Both the position numbers and the translations under genes were made by a program. A stretch of DNA of 15,541 nucleotides from positions 1 to 15,541 of the forward strand of contig SDVU01000302.1 in assembly GCA_016256075.1 (NCBI GenBank), given 5' to 3'. This document shows, piece by piece, positions 7,219 to 15,459 of this stretch (position 1 is the stretch's first letter; every line of letters starts with the position of its first letter). The notes beneath the pieces were generated by a model, which saw only the letters and a list, made by a program, of their open reading frames with translations, was not told the origin of the DNA and ran no database searches. This DNA is from Dictyocoela muelleri (lineage: Eukaryota > Microsporidia).

Positions 7219-7867
7219 GAGGTTCATGGATTCGATTCCCCCCCCCAACAAAAAAAATAAAAATAACCCTTATGGTCGCGACAAAAAAAATAAAATCATT
7301 AATTTTAAAAATTTTTTAATTTAAAATTAATTAATTATGAATTTTATTTAAAATTAATTCATTATCAATTTTATTTAAAATTACATCATTATCAATTTTA
7401 TTTAAGATTAATTCATTATCAATTTTTATAAAAAATTAAATAATTCATAATAAATTTTATTAATTAAAATTACAATCTCCAGAAAGACTCTTTTAATCAT
7501 ATAAATTATTAAATATTTCTTTAATATTGATCTTAAAACTGATATACACATCAACATAATATAAACAAATTGGTCTGGTTTAAAAAGAGTGGTGCTTATA
7601 AACACAATATAACGAAATATTAAAAAAATTTTTTAGTTTTATGATCAAAAGAGTCTTTCTGAAGATTATATGATTGATTTTATACAATTTATTATAATTT
7701 AATTAATTTTTTATAAAATTGATAATGAATTAATTTTAAATAAAATTGATAATTAATTAATTTTAAATTAAAAAAAAATTAAAATTAGTGATTTTATTTT
7801 TTTGTCACGACCATAAGGGTTATTTTTATTTTTTTTGTTGGGAGGGGGGTTAAGTATCCGTGAACCT
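7219..7867. mobile_element. ~650-bp foldback element with ~290-bp inverted arms
   Basis: About 7219-7510 is the reverse complement of about 7590-7867. Both arms start AGGTTCAyGGAT, then have a run of 6-9 C, CAACAAAAAAAATAAAAATA, ACCCTTATGGTCG and GACAAAAAAA, and then repeat AATTAATTCATTATCAATTTTATTTAAA blocks. They meet at AGAAAGACTCTTTTrATCATA near the centre. The arms also hold internal direct repeats of about 29 bases. The interior is non-coding. The poly-C block is striking in this A+T-rich background. The target duplication and superfamily are unresolved. Confidence 0.8.
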
Positions 7868-7971
7868 AGTTTATATTCAAAAAATATATCCGAGCTGAGT
7901 AGTACCGACAATTCATGAGGCTTTGGTTTAATATAATATTTATATGTGCTTAATTTTGTAAAAGTATTCAA

Positions 7972-8250
7972 AATATATCTATAAAACTAAAAAATATGTC
8001 TATAACTCAAGAAAAATGTGTCTATAAACTGAGAAAATAGTATACAGAAAAAAATAAGGTCTACAACTCTTAAAAAAAGAATCTAACTCTAGAAAAAGCG
8101 CCTATAGCTCTGAAAATATGGAGCTATAACATAGAGAAAAGGGTTTATAACTTTTGAGAAATGTGTCACAAGATGAAAAATAGGTCTATAACTTTATAAA
8201 AAAATTTATCTATAGCTTTGGGCAATTGATCCATAACTGATATAAACCTT
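7972..8250. repeat. Degenerate ~22-bp minisatellite (TCTATAACTC units)
   Basis: About 13 imperfect units of 19-25 bases follow one another with the rough consensus TCTATAACTCTGAGAAAAAT. Examples start at about 7976, 7999 and 8020 and continue to about 8231. Divergence between units is high, so the array is old. It has no open frame. Confidence 0.7.
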
Positions 8251-8257
8251 GTAATGA

Positions 8258-8361
8258 AAAATAGCGTCAATAATAAAAATTATTGGGTCAATAATAATAA
8301 AAAATTGTGTCAATAATATGAATATGAGTCAAAAATAATAAAGATGATGTCAAAAATAATT
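8258..8361. repeat. Second degenerate ~21-bp minisatellite (GTCAATAATAATAAA units)
   Basis: Five units of 19-22 bases begin GTCAATAATA or GTCAAAAATA, directly after the first array. Its last units blend into the left part of element X copy 2 (8349 onward). Copy 1 has a single similar string (GACAAAACAATAAAAATT at about 6514), which suggests the array grew from the repeat itself. Confidence 0.65.
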
Positions 8362-8569
8362 AAGAAGTCTGTATAGTTTACACTTAAATTTTTTTTTTCA
8401 ATTTATAAATGCTTAAATATAATTTTTAAGTTTTATAAATAAGAATAGTAATTTTTGCAGTTTCAGTAATCTAAAATTTATTAAAATAATTTCACACCCA
8501 AGTTTGCTATGCTTAAAAAAATATTTTTAAGAGAGTAAACCAAATACAAATCTCCAAAATTAGAACACC
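8349..8569 (+). repeat. Element X, copy 2
   Basis: This segment is similar to 6532-6763 in the same orientation, from TCAAAAATAaT through TATAGTTTACACTT to ATGCTTAAAAAAATATTTTT and a decaying tail. It is older or more diverged than the SINE-like copies. It has no coding potential and no recognised family. Confidence 0.5.
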
Positions 8570-8947
8570 GCCAAATATATGTTATAACAACGCGTCAAAA
8601 AACTATAAATGAAAAGCTGGATTTGGTTTACCTAGGTTATGCTCTTTCTTTATGAGGAAATTGTCACCTTTAGAAGAAACTCTAAGTGTATTATTTTAAA
8701 TAAGCGAAAATGGCGGTTTATTCAGTTTTAATCATCATAATAATTTTTTCTGAATATTTATATAAGTTTAATATAATTATGATAATTATAACTGAAATAA
8801 CTAATGATTTTAGCTTTTTTTAAGGAATAATATTGTAATTTCTTCGTAATGATGGTTATTTCTATTTTTTAGGAAGAGTTGAATCTCGGGTGAGAACCAA
8901 AAATCTATAAAAATCAAATTCAGTTTCTATATAATATTTTATTTGGT
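8570..8947. other. A+T-rich intergenic DNA, nothing recognised
   Basis: No frame or firm repeat was found. A GAGAACCAAAAATCT string at about 8900 recurs inverted at about 9211 (AGATTTTCGGTTCTC), too short to call. Confidence 0.4.
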
Positions 8948-9696
8948 GCAAGACTGTAAAATCGCCCACCCCAAGATAGAGGTTCATGAGAAATTTTGTG
9001 AAAATTCAAATGTGAAATAAATTGTTTTTTTTATTCTAAAACAAAATTTATTTTTGATCAAATATTCTACTATTTTAAAGCCTTATTTGCCCAATTTTTC
9101 CATGCTCATTATTCTTAATATTATAATAACTCCCGATAAACTTGTTTAAAAATCGATAAATGTAGGATTTTTTACCATAACCATCTTTTCTTGTCTATTT
9201 TAATTAAAATAAAGATTTTCGGTTCTCCAACGATTTCTGGCAACCAAAATGAATGAGGAGTGGTAATTGAAGTGTTTTGAAAGAAGTACGAAATCATCTG
9301 TTAAAAAAGTTACCGGTTTATTTTTATATATACACATTTTATTACTATTTTTGGTCTCCTTTCCTACGTTAAAAAACTAAAAATACTAATAAGAAGTGAT
9401 TATGAGAAACGAACCAGTGAACTTATTTAAAAGAAAATTCTTGCATATATCGATATACTTACATTACCATTTTTCATTTCTTTTGAGTTCCATAAACCTT
9501 TTTATAACATTTATTTCATAAATAAACAAATTATTATCGAATAAAATATCAAATTCAGCTATCGATGATAAAAAATTGGTTGTGCAGTTTTCTTCGGCAG
9601 ATTTTTAATGGTTTTCTAGGATATTTAGCTTCAGATTTTGTTTATCTTAAGGCTATAAAAGCGTCCACCTTATGGTAGGATATTTTACAGCCTTGC
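8948..9696. mobile_element. Possible ~750-bp non-autonomous element with ~30-bp terminal inverted repeats
   Basis: The left end reads GCAAGACTGTAAAATCGCCC, and the reverse complement of the right end reads GCAAGGCTGTAAAATATCCT. Similarity continues through ACC..AAG for about 30 bases. The interior is A+T-rich without a usable frame. No target duplication was identified, so the element call rests on the inverted ends alone. Confidence 0.5.
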
Positions 9697-9864
9697 TTCG
9701 CTAACTTGATTTTTAAAGCTTGTTTGGAGTGTGGACTGCATCAAAGTTCACTATCTTGGACATAAAAATTTATGTTAAATATTTATTGAAAATTTTTTAG
9801 ATAAAATTTGACAAAATTATGATTTTTATAATTTAAATTCTTTTTAACGAAATAATAATACACC

Positions 9865-10072
9865 AACCGGTTATTCACCGCCCTATTAGTGAACAAATCG
9901 ACTTCCGTAAGAGAAAATTACATAATTCACATTTAAAATAATCGGAGAATCGGAAATTGTTTCCGGTTATAGCAAGCAACATTTGCAATTTATTGTTTAT
10001 TAAAAATTAAAATTTTGTAATTTCCCCAAAAAGATGCAATTTCCTCAAAATAAGGAGAGTGAATAACCCGTT
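9865..10072. mobile_element. 208-bp MITE with ~62-bp inverted arms
   Basis: The left arm starts AACCGGTTATTCACCGCCC and the reverse complement of the right arm starts AACGGGTTATTCACTCTCC. Similarity returns at AAAATTACATAATT and GAAATTACAAAATT, about 50-62 bases in. The centre holds about 80 bases. It is non-coding, and the target duplication is unclear. Confidence 0.65.
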
Positions 10073-10440
10073 AAAGAACAGAAATTTCTTACAGAATCTA
10101 TATTTCTTAACTCAAATCATAGATAATACAATTAATTTGAAAAATTGAAGTTTTAATAAGTATGCAATATAATATAAATTAAAAACTATATGTAGGTAGT
10201 AAAGTATTTATTACTTGTATAATTATAGCAATCTCGCTTTGAACATCTGAACATATTCATTTATAATTATTAAAGCTAAAATCATTATTTTTTTATTCTG
10301 AATTGAAGTTAATACATATATTTGTTCCATTAATCTTCAAAAAATCTTAAAAATAACAGAATGAAGCGTCAATTAATATAAAATGATATTTTATTAAAAA
10401 AATTAAAGAGTAAAATTTCTTTTAAAATTATAAAATAATT
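10073..10440. other. A+T-rich intergenic DNA, nothing recognised
   Basis: I see no gene or repeat here. Somewhere in or before this tract the left boundary of the hAT-like fragment ending at 10621 should lie, but I could not locate it. Confidence 0.4.
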
Positions 10441-10621
10441 CAGAATTTTGCTTTTTTTCGCAAATGTAGACTACATTTGATTTTTTTTTTCATTGTAGTC
10501 CACTTTCCGAAAAAAACCTTTATTTTTTTTTAATTCTAATTTTTTTTTACATTTGTGGGTCCCGAGGAAAATTTAAATATAAAAAGGGTGTCCGCGCATC
10601 AAAAAAGTTTGAGAACCACTG
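10441..10621 (-). mobile_element. hAT-like terminal fragment (single end)
   Basis: Read on the minus strand from 10621, the sequence begins CAGTGGTTCTCAAACTTTTT and continues TGATGCGCGGAC. That is the classic form of hAT terminal repeats (CAGnGGTTCTCAAACTTTTT, then a GC-rich GGACC-like block). No matching opposite end is present nearby, so this is a lone or truncated end; the inner limit given is arbitrary. A second, similar end lies at 15037. Confidence 0.55.
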
Positions 10622-10899
10622 AATAAATCATGTAGTAAACATTTACTATATATTATAATAAAAAAAACATAAAAAATATTTTTGATTATATATATCGAAA
10701 TAACCGAGATTCATAACAATTGATTTTGAAATCTCTTTATTTCTAGTTTTAATTGTGTTTTTTTTCACAATTAGAGATAACTAGATGTTTTTTTACTTCC
10801 TGAAATTCTATTCTGTAAAGTTAAAAATTTAAAGATAGTTTCTGTTTAGAAATTTAACCAGCATTTCAAGGATTGTTTCGGAATTATTTACCTCCCGCT

Positions 10900-11340
10900 T
10901 TTTTACCTCAAATATTTTAATTGATGAAATCAATAAAATTTAAGATTATTGATAAAAATAATAATATTACAGACATTAAACTTTTATGGAAAAATTTAGA
11001 GATATTTTTTGCTAAAATGTGTCAAATGATGATGAAATACCTAAAAAATATATCCCCGTTATTTATGGCCGGTTTTAACACGATTAATGAAAGATATATC
11101 TAAAACAACGAATAATTTAGAAAACAGACATCTGTCTCTAAATAATAATTTTTTAATCGCGCATCCAAGTATGTTTAATTTTCTGACGAAAAAAATAGTA
11201 TGCTAGGGTAGAGAATAAAATTAACAAATTAATTATAAGTTGTAATGATTTTAAAAATTCATAAGATTTTAATTTCAAGGATAAAATTATTAAATATAAT
11301 ACTTTTTCAGTAATACAATTTTTTAAAGACAATTGCATTC
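10900..11340 (+). pseudogene. MULE-type transposase C-terminal remnant
   Basis: Fragments in more than one plus-strand frame resemble the C-terminal part of Mutator-like (MULE) transposases. An open stretch from about 10924 ends near MAGFNTINERYI. In the adjacent frame from about 11093 comes SKTTNNLENRHLSLNN and then AHPSMFNFL. MULE proteins typically have a W-N-x-x-x-R region followed by T-N-N-x-x-E-x-x-H/N and H-P-x-x-x-x-F-I, which is the order seen. Further codons (FKDKIIKYN and FFKDN in the region 11270-11335) fit the weakly conserved tail. The N-terminal and catalytic parts are absent or unreadable. At least one frame change and several stops are present. The assignment is by motif order only. 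Confidence 0.5.
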
Positions 11341-11437
11341 TTATTGAAAATTAAGAATAAAATTTGGTTTTAGTTTTACGTTATAAATTTAGGATTCTAT
11401 TATTTTGTAAAAAAAAATTTAAAGTCTTTTTTCTGTA

Positions 11438-13212
11438 CAGTCCGACCTCGATTTTAGGGCACCTCTCTTCAATCAAAACCCTCATTTTGGGGGCAGCTTT
11501 TTTAAAATATTTTATCCTTAATAAAAAGTAAATTAAATACAGTTTTGTATTATTTTTACTTCGATTCGGGACGAAAATAAATTTTATATTTTTTGCAACC
11601 CATTAAAAAATTATCAGAACAAGAAATAGCAGAGTTTGAGAATGATATTTACTAAGAGAATATATCTGAAAGAATAATAGCTAAAAATATGGATTTTCTA
11701 AAGGTAGCGTGTTTAGAATAAAAAAACAACTCAAAAAATTCTATAGAAAACCAGTCCAACAATTCATTAAAGCCCCAATAAAATAAACAGTCTTAAAAAA
11801 TTTTACGATCCAATGTTTGAGGTTTTTACGTTTAAGAACATACAACGTCCCTGTAAACGGTACAATTATTAATATGATTGCAAAAATATTGCAAATAGGC
11901 TAAATTGTTCTAGTTTAAATACTCAAATAAGTGGCTAAAAAATTTATAGGGGAGACAGTAGCTAACATTTAAAAACATTTTAGGAGAATCTAATTCAGCT
12001 GACATGACATCTGTGGAATCATTTAAAACAGAATTTTACGAAAAATTGAGGAATTTGGCATAAATAACATATTTAATTGCGATGAGACTCTGCTTTATTA
12101 CAAAAATACGTGTAGAAAAGGTTTTCTAACACCGGATGATAGCTTAAAGAGTAAATGTCAAATAAGAAACATAATTATTATGCTCACATGTAGTATATTG
12201 CGCATAAAATAAAGCACATTTATAATAGGAAAGGCTAAAAATCCAAGAACCATGAATTCTTTTAATCCTGTCTAAGTCAGTTTTGATATTGCGAGTTTAT
12301 CAAAAGCATGTATGACGCCTTTTTATTTCAAAAAATATTTATATAATTTCAATGATAACATGAAAGGTAAAGCGAGTAAGATTCTTTTAATCTTAGAAAA
12401 TGCACTATCACACCCAATTTTAGAGTTGAGTCACGCACAACTTCTTTTCTTACAAAAATAACACAATATCGATATTGCAAGCGTTGAACATGAGAGTAAT
12501 TAAGCCGGTTAAATGCTATTATTTTTATTGCTTTAATAGACACCTGTTAGTTTAAAGACTGATCACGGCATTGATCTCTTTAATATGATTGATATAAAAG
12601 ATACGATTATAATTATATCTATAGCATGGGATATCGTTACGAAAGAAACAAACTGAGTTGTTATACAAAATAATTGCCTGATTATTCTTTAGTTAGGGAA
12701 AGCGGTAAATTTGAACCGAATTTAGAAACTTTATTAGATAGAACAATCGTGAATGTTTATGAAGAGTTTATTGAAGAAGGAGACCACAAAATCTTGGAAA
12801 TGAAGGAATCAGCGCAGACTCGGTAGATATAATTAGAAAAAAATAAAACATTTGGAATTTTTTTGCAGCGAAAAACCAACTTCTATCTGCAAAATTGAAA
12901 GAACATTATTTTATAATTTCAATTACAAAAGAGTTGGAAAAACATTTGATTACGGAAGTAAAATAACAGATTATTCGAAATAAAATAAATTTATTCTTTT
13001 GTTTCTTATATTTTTTAATACAAAAAGTAATCTTTAAATTTATTTTATGGGGTTTAAATATTTTTGCGAATTTCTAGTATTTAACCCATCTTCAATGTAA
13101 AAAATAAATAAAAAAGATGTCATAAATCAAAATTTGAAAAAACCTTGCCCAATTGAAAACCTCAATTGAGACACTTATTTTTAAAAAGTCTCCCCAAATT
13201 GAGGATCTACTG
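11438..13212 (+). mobile_element. Pogo/Tigger-like (Tc1/mariner superfamily) DNA transposon, 1.8 kb, decayed
   Basis: The element starts CAGTCCGACCTCGATTTTAG at 11438, preceded by TA. The right end read in reverse begins CAGTAGATCCTCAATTTGGG, again with TA outside (13213-13214), the expected TA target duplication. Both ends carry a second, inner CCTC-ATTT-GGG-like block. Between them lies a transposase remnant on the same strand (see its own entry). The length of 1775 bp is close to that of autonomous pogo/Tigger elements. Everything after about 12830 is non-coding 3' sequence. Confidence 0.85.
11600..12830 (+). pseudogene. Decayed pogo/Tigger-like DDE transposase
   Basis: Motifs appear in family order over about 1.2 kb. 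First, a helix-turn-helix/CENP-B-like region is weakly readable around 11650-11870 (for example NVPVNGTIINMIAKIL). Next comes SADMTSVESFKTEF near 11998-12040, then after a frame change FGINNIFNCDETLLYYK, with the first catalytic Asp at 12081-12083. At 12378-12416, KILLILENALSHP corresponds to LLLDNAPSHP, with Glu (12396-12398) where the second catalytic Asp should be. At about 12487 comes NMRVIKPVKCYYFYC, the (D)QGVI-x-x-F-K-x-YY block, with Asn in place of the third Asp. At about 12590-12650, DIKDTIIIISIAWDIV matches the C-terminal ..DA..W...AW..V segment. Several stops and at least three frame changes make it inactive. It is a plain DNA-transposon relic. Confidence 0.82.
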
Positions 13213-13214
13213 TA

Positions 13215-13477
13215 ATATTAAAAGCAAGGTGTCTTGTATATTTAGGGATGAAACCCGGTTAGTCCGCCTTCAGCTAATCGAAATGTTAATTGAATTAATC
13301 AATCCACTAATACATTTTTATAACCAATTTATCATTTATTGATGTGTTTTTCTTGGGAACATCATTATATTTTTCAATAGAATGTTTAAGTTGTAATAAT
13401 TCCTATTTAAAAAAAATATTTACTCACAAATTCCAAACTTCTGAAGTTAATTTGTAATTTAATATCTACATATTACA
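13215..13477. other. A+T-rich spacer between pogo-like element and SINE copy C
   Basis: This 260-base tract shows no gene. A slightly GC-richer patch (ACCCGGTTAGTCCGCC at about 13254-13269) is unexplained. Confidence 0.4.
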
Positions 13478-13790
13478 TGATTACAACATCAACAGTTTCC
13501 TACCCCGTGTGTTTTCATCGAACATAGTCTTTAGATCTTTAGTTTCTGTTGTTCCAATAATAATCCAATCTAAGTTACTCAGAGATTCAGTTTTATACGC
13601 AATTTTTGTTTTATCAATGACTCTGCAGAAAACAGCTAATTAAAGACTTTCTTGTTCTTTTTTTGACTACCTTTTTTGCTTAGGCGCGTCGACAAACCAT
13701 CCTCACACCTATGAAAGACTTCTGCTTCATTATAATATTAGACCAAGTCTTAATGAGCTATACAGCCACTAATGAACTGTATATTAATAG

Positions 13791-14771
13791 CATATTTGGC
13801 AAAAATAAGATATGGGACCCCGCTTTTTTGAGGAGAATAAAAAATAAAAAATAACAAAAATTTATTACTTTATTTATAGCGTGCCAATACACGCAAAATT
13901 TCTGTAAAGAGGGTTTCTGTGTTTTAAAAGAATGAATTTTTGAACATAAAGTGAAATGTTTTTTGGATATTGTTTCCCCGAGTTTTTATAACCAACACCA
14001 CATATTCTCAAGCACTGGATGTGAATTTTCAATTTTTCCGGGTCTACAAAATATTTTTTATAATTAACCTTTGGTGAATTAAACCAAAATATCACAAGTT
14101 TTGATATTTCTTCCAACTATAAGTAATTACTAAAGAATTGTATTGTATGTTTCGTTTTTTAATTTCAATTAATTTGTCACTGGTGCGTGACTTCACAACT
14201 TTTAAAAACATATTTTTGCTCTTTCTCGAGATAAACTCTACGTACTATGTGTTTTCGATCAAACTTACCCTGTTATTTTTACGAAATAAATACAAATTAC
14301 GTCTTATTCAACCGTTTCACCACCACCTCTAATATTTTCGTATTTTTTTATTCAAAACACTTCCGATTAAATTAAAAACTAAATAAATAACTCATGTACT
14401 TACTTTATATTATATTTTTTCTATAACATGAGTTTTTTGTGTTTATTCATAAATAATTAAAAAAATTTGTTCTCAAAGAAGTCTACAAACCAAAAGAGAA
14501 AGAATCCTTTACGAATTGAAACAGGTCAATCATGGCTCTTATCAGTGGTACACACCCTGCAAGGCTTTCAAATGTTTTCTTCTACTTCAAAGACATGGAT
14601 TTTCTACATTTCTCGCATCGTTTTACTGAGCGTAGACGACTTAATTTTACTTAAAATCTGAAAAGTTCGTGTTGCGTAGAAAGTTTGTTATATAATTCTG
14701 TATGTGTATTCACAAGGGTATTTTTTCACCTTTAAAAAATCAAGAGCCTATATCTATTTTTATCATATATT
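13791..14771 (-). mobile_element. Merlin-type DNA transposon nested in SINE copy C
   Basis: The left end (CATATTTGGCAAAAATAAGA from 13791) matches the reverse complement of the right end (ATATGATAAAAATAGATATA from about 14768). Similarity continues through GG..C and TTTTTT.A.G for about 50 bases, a terminal inverted repeat. The ~980-bp length and minus-strand transposase remnant fit the Merlin superfamily. Flanks ATTAATAG (13783-13790) and TTTATAG (14771-14777) may be a worn 8-bp duplication; Merlin makes 8-9 bp. Boundaries are good to a few bases. This element must be younger than the SINE copy it interrupts. Confidence 0.75.
13874..14650 (-). pseudogene. Decayed Merlin (IS1016/ISXO2-like) transposase
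   Basis: Minus-strand fragments appear in family order. A zinc knuckle KRCEKCRKSMSL lies near 14620, and PVSIRKGFFLFW near 14510 (the S-x-R-x-G motif). At about 14335 comes IRGGGETVE-stop-D, the GG...VE-I-D block with the first catalytic Asp kept. The segment 14211-14095 reads MFLKVVKSRTSDKLIEIKKR then SLVITYSWKKY, where the second catalytic Asp of the I-S-D-x-W motif is Tyr. The final 80-codon stretch, 14116-13874, has no ATG. It gives YKKYFVDPEK, then HIQCLRICGV where the family has H-T-Q-x-x-E-x-x-W, so the catalytic Glu and the Trp are lost. Multiple stops and frame changes make it dead. The order and spacing of five motifs make the family call strong for a relic. Confidence 0.75.
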
Positions 14772-14889
14772 TTATAGTTATTGACCGCTTAATGTCATTC
14801 TATAATTTTTTATTAGATAAACTATAAGCGAGATTTAAACAAGATACTTAAATTTTACATTCAAGAGCGTTATTACTCGACTATCTTGT

Positions 14890-15037
14890 AAATTTACAAT
14901 GTTAGGAAAGATTTTGTTTTTTAATTTGAAATAATTGTATATTTTTGCCTGTTCTCAATTTTTTTATACTTTGACCGTTCAACAAATTATTTTTTATACT
15001 TTGACAGGTCCGTAATATTAAAAAGTCTGAACCACTG
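14890..15037 (-). mobile_element. Second hAT-like terminal fragment
   Basis: On the minus strand from 15037 the sequence reads CAGTGGTTCAGACTTTTTAA and then TATTACGGACC, a hAT-type terminus like that at 10621 (shared CAGTGGTTC, ACTTTTT, CGGAC). Inside it a ~19-base string TTTTTATACTTTGACnG occurs twice (about 14962 and 14991). No opposite end was found. The inner limit is set where SINE copy C begins, so the hAT fragment may be truncated there. Confidence 0.5.
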
Positions 15038-15064
15038 TTATATATGATATGATAAATTTTAGGC

Positions 15065-15101
15065 AAAGCGGAAAACTCGCCAAAAGCGGGTTTTCCGCTT
15101 T
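15065..15101. repeat. GC-rich hairpin, 12-bp perfect stem
   Basis: AAAGCGGAAAAC (15065-15076) pairs exactly with GTTTTCCGCTTT (15090-15101). A further CGC/GCG pairing lies inside, around a CAAAA loop, and a T run follows. In a bacterium this would read as a terminator; here it is more likely the end or core of a small repeat. The inner string GGCGAGTTTTC (minus strand) recurs near 1352 and, with one change, near 690. Confidence 0.6.
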
Positions 15102-15389
15102 TTTATAAAAATTATATACCCTTATGGTTTTGATCAAAAAATATTAAAAAAATTAAAAAAAAATAATTTTATTAGATAATTTAAAGGATAGTTATGTTAG
15201 CAATTGCTTCCAGAAGATCCGGTTTTGAGTATATATCTTTATTACGTAAAATTTTTATCGTCATAAAATATTTTTTTTAAGTTTGAATATTTTTTATTTT
15301 AAAATTGATCATTTTATGTTTCTGAAATTATACATGTCATATTAAATCTCTAATTTAAATTAATTAATAAAAATATCAGGTGATGATGC
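15102..15389. other. A+T-rich intergenic DNA, nothing recognised
   Basis: No gene, repeat or structured element was found in this stretch. Confidence 0.45.
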
Positions 15390-15459
15390 AAAATTTTGGG
15401 GTTTTGGAAAAATTTTGGGGTTTTGGAAAAATTTGGGGAATTTTGAAAAATTTTGGGGT
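15390..15459. repeat. Tandem repeat, 19-bp units (AAAAATTTTGGGGTTTTGG)
   Basis: Three clear units and a partial fourth of AAAAATTTTGGGGTTTTGG follow one another, the third slightly altered. Each carries a GGGG run, so the plus strand has four regularly spaced G runs. The array is non-coding and sits near the right edge of the window. Confidence 0.85.

Larger units (their letters stand above)
13478..14889 (-). mobile_element. SINE-like retroposon copy C, split by a Merlin insertion
   Basis: On the minus strand the head at 14889-14780 matches copy B (GCTCTTGAATGTAAAATTTA, then TTTAAATCTCGC, then GAATGACATTAAGCGGTCA). Similarity stops at about 14772 and resumes at about 13790 with the next part of the B sequence (ATACAGTTC, GTATAGCT, AAGACTTGGTCTAATAT, TTATTGGAACA), ending near GATGTTGTAAT. 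The missing middle is exactly where a Merlin transposon sits. The A box region is degraded (TAGTCGAG), so this copy is probably not transcribed by polymerase III. Read continuously, the SINE part alone is about 430 bases. Confidence 0.75.

Noticed and set aside
7768-7971. A 67-codon minus-strand frame
   Set aside because: It reads through the right arm of the 7219-7867 foldback and its low-complexity A runs.
11153-11338. A 61-codon minus-strand frame
   Set aside because: It lies opposite the MULE-like remnant and has no recognisable feature.
12349-12543. A 64-codon minus-strand frame
   Set aside because: It is antisense to the pogo-like transposase remnant.
14138-14661. Two plus-strand 64-codon frames
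   Set aside because: They are antisense to the minus-strand Merlin transposase remnant, which explains the openness.
15065-15105. Bacterial-type intrinsic terminator
   Set aside because: The hairpin plus T run fits the pattern, but there is no bacterial gene or promoter context and the window is eukaryotic in character.
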